A DNA stretch of 64,000 nt from Eupeodes corollae (taxonomy: Eukaryota; Arthropoda; Insecta; Diptera; Syrphidae): positions 58,290,421-58,354,420 of the forward strand of contig NC_079148.1 in the NCBI RefSeq assembly GCF_945859685.1, given 5' to 3'. Below, one piece after another: positions 55,791 through 64,000 of the stretch (position 1 is its first letter; each line of letters opens with the position of its first letter). The notes under the pieces are model-generated. The model had not been told where the DNA came from, ran no database searches, and worked only from the letters and a program-made list of their open reading frames with translations. The position numbers and the translations under genes are program-made.

Positions 55791-58389
55791 TTGGTTTTTT
55801 TATAAATAAGAAAAACTGAAACAAAAATAATTATCACCTCCAAAATTTTACGAACCAAAAATGGTTTTATCTCCAAATTAAATTTATGCAACGAATAATA
55901 CCGTTTTGATGTATGTGAAATTTTAAAAAAAAAATAGAATTGACACTATTTTTTTTACAGAAACTAAAAACCTAAAATACCAATACTTGAAGTTGGTAAA
56001 AATTATTTTTCGTCCCAAAAAACTTTTCAAAAATTAAAAATATTGGCTTCAAACTAATTTTATTTCACAGAAAATATTGTTTTCGAAATTCACAAATTAC
56101 GTATTAAAATCGAACAAATCGGTTTACGATAAAAAATCTCGTTAAGAAAAATTGATTTTGAAATCAAACTATGCAAAATATTGTTGGCCATTTTTAATTT
56201 CTTTAGAATAATTCAACTGACAACTTTTGTAACGAAAACCTACAAACTTTTTATGCAAGAAAAATTGACAGATGGGATGGGAAGTTATCAGTGTTGGTCG
56301 TATCCCACCCACTTTGTAGTAAATAGTTTCAACTGCACTCAATTACGAAAAGGGTTGTGCTTGGCAGTCTTCACCAATTCGTCCTCGCAGAAGAAAAAGT
56401 CTCCATTATTTTTCGAAAATACAATTTTTGAAGGACAAATTCTGAAGGCTGAATGGTACGAGTATATGTTAATATGCATATATTAGGCTATATTCATTTA
56501 TTTTTAAGTTAATTTAAAAATAGTCAACCCATAATATTCCACCTTAAAATGTTTTTGTTTTGCCTTAAAACATCCAGGTAAATGAAGTATAAATAAAAAA
56601 ACAAACAAAGGCACATTAAGGCCAAATGCCATGTACGGTACATACGGTACGTATGAAACAATGCAAGGAACTTGGCCAAAAGAGAAGATATTTATATGAA
56701 AAAAGAAACAAAAGAACACTATACTATACTCTACTATCCTTGAACTATTACTAACGGAACTATACTTCTTTTTTTACTATCTGCTTGCTAAAAAAAACTG
56801 TTGCTGAAAATTGCTTTTTCAAGTTTTTTGTTTCTGTCCGTTCTTTAAGTTTTATCGTAATACTTCACTCGTGACAGTGCCCTGGTGAAATAAGTTGCCA
56901 GCATAAACAAAGTAATTAAAACAAAATTATTTGAATATTTGATTTATTGAACCATATCTATTAACAAACTTGAAGTTTAGAATTTTTTTTCTTCAAATTG
57001 TATTAATTGTCTCAACAAAACTTGAACTTCAACTTGATTTGTTCAATGAAAAGGTTTAAAGTAAAATTGGATAAATAAATTATCAAGAAATTGTTTTTTA
57101 ATTATAGAACTAAAACTAATATTATTTTTACAATACACTGTAGAACTATTTATATAAACTTTTGGTATTAACTACTTCTTTATTTTCAAACAGGGAATAG
57201 AAATTTTCATCTGGCAATGATGCATGCTTCTTTTGAATTTTCAATCTTTTGCACGCCAATTATTATAGCACTGTGACTTCCTGCGTTACATTAGGAAGAT
57301 AGGTATGTATATTATGTGTGTGTATGTGGATGCATTTGTGTAAGGAAGAAAAAAAGGAAGCCTTTTATTTTGCCTTTAGAAAGATGCACTCTATGAAGGT
57401 TCATTGTGCTAAGCAAGAGAAGCTACATATTCTACTGTATGAGCTGTCCATGATTTGCATTTTTGAATTAAAAAAAAATAAGGACAAAGAAAAAGAAAAA
57501 TATATAACAACAAACACAAAAAAAAGAACAGTCTTTCACGTAAGAATACGAAGTGACATAAGCTGAAGTTAGAAGACTTAAATAGTAAAATGATAATAAG
57601 TTTATAAATGTTAGCAAGCAGCAGTTATGTTTATGGTGTTTAAGACATTAACTCTTGTCTTACTTCCTTTTTTTGGTCTGCTTAACTTAATAACTTTTCA
57701 TAATGAAGTTTCCTTGAAAGCAAAAGTGAGATGTAACAAAAAGGTTTCTTAATTGGTGTTTTATTGTAAGTATCAAAAATATTAAACTTTAATAGTAGTA
57801 TTATTCTGAAATCTTTTTCCATGCCCCGAATTAGGTGATTCAGTTTTGAGACCAAACAAAGCCTTAACTAGTTATGTCATTGACCCTTTTTTGAATGAGT
57901 GAAGGCTTTTTCCTTGAACTTGTTTTAACTCTACATATTCATTCATTCAAAATAGTCCACCATAATAGTTTTTAGAATTAAAAAAAATATAGAAGATTGA
58001 ACCTCGTATCATACGTATCAACAGTTCTTTTTGATGATTGTTTTTTTCTGCTCCGGGGGGTGTGAGCCGTTGTGATTTCCGTTCCGCTTAATCTGTATTG
58101 TTTTAAATTTTTGTATATGTATGTGTTGGAATTTTTTAAAAAGAATTTTTGGAAATATTTTCAGAACATAGTAACTAGTTCTCTGGCCTAGTTTCAAAAA
58201 ACAAAAACATTTTCTGACTTTTTTTCCAGCGATGGGCATAGCTCAAGTGCAGATCTATGTCCGCTGGGTTTCGAAGGGGTTTCATTGAATGTGTCAGAGT
58301 TGTAATTTTTTTACGAAAGCAATCTTTAAAAGCATCTAAAGGGTGGTTAAATTTTAAATTTTTGACTGTATTTCATTTTTAAAATGGAT
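55791..58389. other. AT-rich DNA, nothing recognised
   Basis: Open frames at 56181-56486 (101 aa) and 57318-57566 (lysine-rich end) match nothing known. A GGGTGGTTAAATTTTAA stretch at ~58340 resembles the end of some mariner-type elements, but no partner end is seen. Confidence 0.4.
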
Positions 58390-59898
58390 TCCAGCAGTGA
58401 AAGTAAATACTTTTGGTAGTGGTAGTGGTGGTGAATTGTATGGGTATCGCAAATGTTTAGAAGGAATGTCAATACAATTCAAAAAGGTGGAGAAAATTAA
58501 TGTCTTGGTGTGAAATATCAACGGAAGCACTCATCACATTATATACCAAATTATTTAAACTGCAACCCCTGGATGAGGGATTACGATAATCTTTGCGATG
58601 CACTTCATTATTTAGGGTCAATAAATTTGTTACTTGTTGGTGATTTCAACGCTAGGATTGGTTTGTCGCAAAATAATTTTTTGAGTGGAACTGCATTCTC
58701 AATCAAACTCGAAAATCAAAGGATGAAATTTGTGATGGAAAGGGCGAAAAGATTTTAGAGATAGCGGGCGCATTTGATGCAAGAGTTTTGAATGGAAACT
58801 GTGAAGGTGATTCTTACGGTGAATACACTTTTATTCGAGGAACCGCGTGTTCAGTCATTGACTACTGTTTTATGTCTGGGACCTGGAATTCAATTTTGGG
58901 AACTTAAAGGCGCAGGCTTTTTTGGACATCTGAAGAAACTTCGAATTCAAAATATCTGGCTCTCTTACCAAAGTTGTTCTGGAAAAATATTTTTCAGCAC
59001 ATGTATCAAAAGAATTTGAATGAGGTACTGGATAAGCGAATGGAAGAAAACAACCCCCTATACATGGAAAATCTTACCTGAATTATTAGGGATTCAGTAC
59101 CAGATACCAGTACATCGAGTCGTAAAATTAAATTTAAAGAAAAATAGTGTAATGCAGATTGCCTTAAAGCAATGAAGAAGTCATTTGCATTATTAAAATC
59201 CTAAGAAAGTTCAACTCTTCTGTTTTCAAGCAACTCTGTTTTTTAAAGAAGAGGCAATATGAACAACAAAATTTAAATGCCCTAAACAGTGCAAGGCCTT
59301 CCGCAGAATTTTGGAAAGCTGTACAAATCATAAATGGTAGAGCCAATAGAATCAGTTCCTCATTGAAAGCAGTAGAGCTACGAGACTTTCTTGAAAAGCT
59401 TCTCAGCACCCCCCGGTTCTCACCGCTTCCACAGTATGCAGCCACTTTTTTCATGTACGAGCTTCTTGATACACCGTTTTCAGCTTTAGAAGTGGTGAAT
59501 GTGATTGAAAAGGCTAAAGCTGGAAAAGCTGTACCTAAACTGTACGATCGAATTTGTGTCCGCATTAAACGAGGAATTTAAAAGGATATTTGAAACAGCA
59601 AACGTTCCGTATGAGTTCAAAAAAGCAATAGTATATCCACTGCATACAAAGGGAGCTTTTAATAATCGAAAAAAAGTGGGGTTTTTCATTTTTGAACACC
59701 TCGGTAAAGTTATTCAGTGCCCTGATATTCAATAGGTTGACGCGATGGGTGGATAATACATAATGAGTTTCAAGCGGGCTTTAGGAGAAACCGGTCAAGT
59801 GCGGAAAGTTACAAAAGAAGGAGCAAGAAGCTGTATGCTTTTTTCAAAGATTTTCGCTTTGCTTTTGATTCCATTGCACGTGAAGCACTTTTTATAAG

Positions 59899-60219
59899 TT
59901 GTACAAGATGGGAATCTCAAGTAAAATTATTATTGTATTAAAAGCTGTGTATGAAAGCAACGCCTCGTATGTTTGGGATGGTGAATTCATTTTCGAAGAT
60001 TTCGCAACGGAAGTGGGTGTTAAACAAGGCTGCGTTTTGAGCACCTTGCTCTTTATATTATTTATAAATGATATCGTTGAAGCTATTGGAGGAGGAAATG
60101 AGCTTGGTCAAATATGGGTTCCATGTCTGTTATTTCCCGACGACATAGTCTTCCTGGCGGAATCTGTTGATGGAATGCAGAGAATGATTAACCGACTCGA
60201 AAGCTATTGCGGTCTTTGA
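59899..60219 (+). pseudogene. Family J reverse transcriptase palm fragment (copy 3)
   Basis: ASYVWDGEFIFEDFATEVG, motif B GVKQGCVLSTLLFILFINDI, motif C LLFPDDIVFLAES (normally Y/F-A-D-D) and NRLESYCGL. The frame stops at 60217. Motif A upstream (FFKDFRFAFDSI, ~59850) is frameshifted. Confidence 0.82.
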
Positions 60220-60752
60220 AATCTTTCAGTTAATTTGGAAAAATCGAAGATGATGATCTTCAGAAATGGTGGCGGTAGATATTCTCGGAATAAAAAGTGG
60301 AAATACCAATGTCAAAATATTGAAATTGTATGGGAATACAAATAGCTAGGTATGTTGATCACCCCAAACTTTAATATGAAAAAACACTTTCAGTTTAAGT
60401 TATCGGAGGTGAAAAGAGAGATCAAACTGTTTAGAGCAACTGCAACTCTATTTTCCTGTATGGTGCGCAAGTAGGGGGATATTCCAAATTCGATGATATA
60501 GAAAGATTTCTGAGATACTTTTTTAAACGGATTTTTCGATTACCTTCGAATACACCTAATTACATGTTGCATCTAGAGACATCGGTTTCACCATCATTTT
60601 TGAACGTTCTTAGATTACATTTTGATAATGTAATGAAAATCTTGGAGATGGAAAAATGAAGATTACCTAAGCTGATCCTGAAAAACATCATTTTATCAAA
60701 AGGGAAACTTGTCAGAAAGTGGGAGTAACTAGGAGCTGAATTTGGGGGAAAT

Positions 60753-61094
60753 GTGCGTATTCACTCTGATATTAGCCTGGGTGACTTGAGGAGCTGTTTT
60801 CAGAATTTATTGGAAGGAGCGAGTCGTTCTATGTATAAAAGTTTTTTATTGGAAACGCAATCTTCACAACACAGGTTGATTTACAGCCAATTAAACTTAA
60901 ATCTTCATAAAAACACATACTTTCTAAACCGATTTTCACTAAGCATGATAACTTTAATATTAAAACTAAGAGGAGAATTAATTAAGCTCAGTTACATTCC
61001 ACATCAGCCTGAATTGACAATGTTGTGCGACCTTTGTAATCTTAAGGAGAGAGAAGATGTATTCTATCTCATTGGAAAATGTCCCATTTTATGA
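60753..61094 (+). pseudogene. Family J ORF2 C-terminus (copy 3)
   Basis: 113-aa frame ending YIPHQPELTMLCDLCNLKER and EDVFYLIGKCPIL, the C-x2-C...C motif seen in copies 1 and 2. The H of the motif reads Y here. Confidence 0.8.
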
Positions 61095-61202
61095 GAATTC
61101 CAAGTAAGTTACTTCTATGGATATAAACGAAGTCCTGTGCGTTTTGAATAGCGAATTAGGCTGGGAAGTTTTATATGGATTGCAGACTAATTCAATTTAA
61201 AC

Positions 61203-61912
61203 CATGGAAAGATACACAATCGAGCAACGCGTTAAAGTTATCCAGTTTATCATAAAAATGGGCACATCTCGATTTTTTAGTTCAATTTAACCGTCCGAAT
61301 GTGCGTACATTCGGTCAATAATTTGAACAAACCGGGTCTGTAGGAGATCTGAAAACTCCAGTGATACTCGTACAGCTCGTACTGCGAATGATATTGCTGC
61401 TGTTAGCGATAGTGTCGCTGAAGAGTCGTCCATCTCAACTCTTCGTCGTCGTGCCCAACAATCGTTGTTGATAAACATTGTGCATGCAGACTTGCATTTA
61501 ACCGCTTATGAGGTGCTATTGACTCCAGAACTAAAGCCTCTCGACCATTTTAAGCGTCGTCAATGGTCAGAATGGAGGCAAGAAATAGCAACAGTGGATA
61601 CTCAATTTTTAAATTTAAGCCATCTTCACTGTTGAGGGACATTTTGATCTCAGTGGATTCGTCAATTCGGTCAGGCAGTTACTGCGAATGGTGTTTACTA
61701 TCGTGAGATGAAACGAACTTTTTATGGTCCAAATTTGGAGATATGAATGTGGACTTTATGAGGTACGAGACAATGCCACTTAACAGTGGCTAACGAAACA
61801 ATGTCTCTTCTGCTCAACAAATTCAATGCCAGTCATTTATATGCCTAGGTACGAAGTAGTTTTTAATATTATCACAAACACAATTTCGACACAAATTTTT
61901 CTAAGGTTAATA
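61203..61912 (+). pseudogene. Mariner-like transposase relic, copy 2
   Basis: Starts MERYTIEQRVKVIQFIIKMG at 61203, the same start as the copy at 8829. It continues frameshifted through RTANDIAAVSDSVAEESSIS, ADLHLTAYEVLLTPELKPLD, a degraded first catalytic block (FSDEGHFDLSGFVNS near 61640) and GVYYREM. A trace of the second block (QDNAT-like, ~61770) is present. No inverted terminal repeat is seen; it begins directly after family J copy 3. Confidence 0.75.
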
Positions 61913-61985
61913 AAAAAAATTGGATTGAGTTGATAAATACAAGTTTTATTTCGGTGTTTGTCGCTTTGTCGGCACTGGTATTTCG

Positions 61986-62237
61986 ATGCAAAAGGACTTT
62001 CCAATGGCAGCAAGAGAACGTCGGAAAAGAATAATCAACCTGAGAAACAACATAACAGCTAAAAACAAGTATTTAAAACCACTTATTAGAGGCGAAACAT
62101 TAAAATCAAATGAAATCACATTTTACTTTGATAAAAACAACAATCTTGCTAGTGACAGTTCTGATATATTGCCGTTTCATCAACAACTGATCGGGGATGG
62201 TACAGAGGTTCTTGCTTTCAACGCAGCTAATACTTAA
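61986..62237 (+). pseudogene. Possible family J ORF1 C-terminal fragment
   Basis: 83 aa, RERRKRIINLRNNITAKNKY, KPLIRGETLKSNEITFYFDK. The basic helix followed by a short beta hairpin resembles the C-terminus of baculovirus FP-like ORF1 proteins found in several non-LTR elements. Weak evidence. Confidence 0.4.
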
Positions 62238-62359
62238 ATGGGAAACACAATGGAGTCAAATAGTAGCCGTTCTTTTAATAACCCAAGTAGCTCAAATTGT
62301 AATTTTTAGTAAAAATGCCGTCTGCGGTATTAAATGTTATCGTAACCTATCAACAAGTA

Positions 62360-63060
62360 ATAATTGTAATCATTCAGTTCTTTCTTATAATGTATCAGGT
62401 CTAACCAATAAGACCTTATTTAGTAGCTTTTATAACTATGTTAACAGCTATGATTTTGTATTTTTGTTTGAAACCTTTTTAACTGAAGAAGAATATGATA
62501 AATTTGAAAATAACTTTAAGAACTTCGATTTTGTTTGGGAACCAGCTATGAGAACGGGAACGAGAGGAAGGGCGAGTGGAAAGAAAATGTACCCTACAAC
62601 TTTGAAACCAGTAATCAAATTACATTTATACGCTTGAAAATTGTAAACCAAAAACTTGTAATCTTACCGAAATACCTAAACTGCAATAGATGGGACTCTG
62701 ACTTCGAGAAACTGTCAAATGAAAATCCGAACGTTTTCTTAGCAGGCGACTTTAATGGTAGATGTGGGAAGGAAACCGGATTAGTAAATGAATTGGCTGG
62801 AACGTCATTCCAAAGATGAAACGTGTAATGCTTGAGGAAAAAGATTACTTCACCTACGTGACACTTTTGGACTGCGAATTGTGAACGGGACATCCGCATC
62901 AGACGAGTTTGGTGAACTAACTTTTGTTGTAGCACAAGGAAAATCTGTCATAGATTTTATTGCATGATAGGTGGGGCAGGGAGCGACTATTTTCTTGATT
63001 TTAAAGTTGATGTAGTGACATTCTCGGATCATTTACCCACAATTATGAAGTTACGAGTCG
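62360..63060 (+). pseudogene. Family J APE-type endonuclease (copy 4)
   Basis: VLSYNVSGLTNKTLFSSFYN (N-terminal strand with the metal-binding N), YDFVFLFETFLTEEEYDKF (catalytic E in FxET), LPKYLNCNRWDSDFEKLS, VFLAGDFNGRCG (GDFN), EFGELTFVVAQGKSVIDFIA and FSDHLPTIMK (SDH). All endonuclease signature motifs are present, split over three frames. Confidence 0.83.
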
Positions 63061-63549
63061 GTGGATGTGAAAAGGATGGTAGCAGTCGTTTACAATTGTT
63101 ACCACACTTCCTATCAGAGTAGCCTCAATTCTTTATTGACGAATGTGGATTCCGAAATAGCATCGATCACGAATTCCATAAGATCTGCATATCCAGCCCT
63201 TAGAACCAACCATAGAAAGACATTGCCAATAGATCCTTGGTTTGGTAGTCAGTGTATGCGTGATATACAGAGATCTTTTACGTGGCTGAAGACCCTTCGA
63301 GTTTACAATAATGAATACAGCAAAGATAAATACTTAGAAGCCAATAAGATATACAAAGACCTTTGTAAACAAAAACGAAGCCAATATTTTATAGAAGAGT
63401 CTAGGAGGTTGTCACACTGTAAGAATGCTACAGATGTTTGGAGTCTGGTAAGGCTCTTGAGTGGAAATAAGTTTGAGATTCACCGAAATCTAACATCGAC
63501 TTCGCTCTGTCAACATTTCAAAGAACTCTTTAACCCCGCGTCCAGCTAG
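63061..63549 (+). pseudogene. Family J endonuclease/RT linker (copy 4)
   Basis: 162-aa open frame: LPIDPWFGSQCMRDIQRSFT (the PWF...C motif seen in many non-LTR linkers), YLEANKIYKDLCKQKRSQYF and DVWSLVRLLSGNK. It stops at 63547-63549. RT sequence continues in the same direction (EFKGALIFPIHKKSKE, ~63770). Confidence 0.8.
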
Positions 63550-64000
63550 GTAAATATATCGTATGCTGAACCTAAATTCGACAATATTCTCTTAGATGCG
63601 CCGATAACACAAGAGGAGATAAGATGCACTTTAAAAACCTTAAAAGAGGGCAAAGTTTGAGGCACCGACAGAATACCGGCTGAGTTTTATAAATATGGAA
63701 CATCGGAACTTATTGAAAAACTTTATATTTCATTCAACCAAATTCTGAAACATGGTATTATACCGCAAGAGTTTAAAGGGGCCTTAATTTTTCCGATTCA
63801 CAAAAAATCCAAAGAACTACCGTGGGATAGGCTTTCTTAATGCATCATATACAATATTTCGTCAATTTTGCATCAACGACTCATTGAGTGGATAAACGAG
63901 AACGGGTTATTAAAAGAATTCCAAGCTGGTTTTAGGACTGGTTACAAAATCTGTATAACGAAACAAAGGCAGCTGTTTGGAAGGGAGAGAAATTTTCGCA

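Larger units (their letters stand above)
58390..61200 (+). mobile_element. Family J non-LTR retrotransposon, copy 3
   Basis: Plus strand: endonuclease from GSGGELYGYRKCLEGM (58420) through IPNYLNCNPWMRDYDNL, LLLVGDFNARIG and a frameshifted GEYTFIRGTACSVIDYC (58400-58900); a linker; RT (59360-60220); thumb with LPSNTPNYMLHLET (~60540); and the C-terminal zinc region (60753-61094). It ends abruptly at ~61200 next to a mariner relic. The YADD box reads FPDD, and there are many stops. Confidence 0.83.
61986..64000 (+). mobile_element. Family J non-LTR retrotransposon, copy 4, runs off the window
   Basis: Plus strand, 5' part of the element: a basic ORF1-like frame (61986-62237), the endonuclease (62360-63060), the linker (63061-63549) and the RT start (EFQAGFRTGY at ~63920). 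It is the only copy here with the 5' region. Stops at ~62225, 62640, 62970 and 63550 and frameshifts make it inactive. The 3' half lies beyond 64000. Confidence 0.82.

Noticed and set aside
58335..58360. Terminal inverted repeat of a further mariner element (GGGTGGTTAAATTTTAA)
   Set aside because: No inverted partner or transposase nearby; the match is from memory only.

Overview
The window reads as a stretch of animal, almost certainly insect, nuclear DNA. It is AT-rich, has no bacterial-style operons, and is filled with decayed transposable elements typical of insect genomes: RTE, R1, I, Loa and Jockey-type non-LTR retrotransposons, a Ty1/copia element, Tc1/mariner elements, Transib and a tRNA-derived SINE. 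The mix suggests a fly (Diptera), but no host gene fixes the species. I found no host protein-coding gene, rRNA or functional tRNA that I can defend. A 200-base run of N at 19475-19674 is an assembly gap.

Layout. 1-8 kb: a Transib (RAG1-related) transposase relic (888-2392), a rearranged RTE copy on the minus strand (3893-5696), an unassigned repeat-like segment (5697-6240) and unannotated AT-rich DNA. 8-12.4 kb: an internally deleted mariner-like element (8036-8941). Next to it is a Tc3-like DNA transposon with long inverted repeats (9001-9181 and 12205-12417) that has been split by an RTE insertion (9951-12128) flanked by a 12-bp target duplication. 13.9-17.4 kb: a decayed copia element, minus strand. 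18.5-22 kb: a third RTE copy cut by the N gap, then a broken gene of a repetitive arthropod family with a GQNKN / GHTxxExD signature. 22.7-25 kb: an I-clade element, minus. 27.5-31.7 kb: an R1-clade 3' end with an 84-bp tandem repeat, a SINE, a copy of an endonuclease/RT family I call family J, and a second Transib fragment. 33.4-36.7 kb: the best family J copy, with an open 382-aa RT frame. 38.5-48.6 kb: two Loa-clade copies, two Jockey-type fragments and a SINE. 48.6-53 kb: mostly unassigned DNA plus a SINE. 53-56 kb: a mariner relic and an RTE copy with three internal deletions. 58.4-64 kb: two more family J copies separated by a mariner relic; the last runs off the window.

How the parts relate. 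The elements do not form a host pathway; they are parasites and their remains. The most informative relation is between the SINE and the RTE family. Their last ~40 bases are nearly the same (ending GGACTGT[A/T]GCGCCACC plus a short tandem tail), which suggests the SINE borrows the RTE reverse transcriptase by sharing its 3' recognition end. The second is the nested Tc3-like/RTE insertion, which gives a clear relative age. Nearly every coding frame is interrupted; the longest open ones are the RT frames at 10462-11601 (RTE) and 34276-35424 (family J), and neither belongs to an element that looks able to move by itself.
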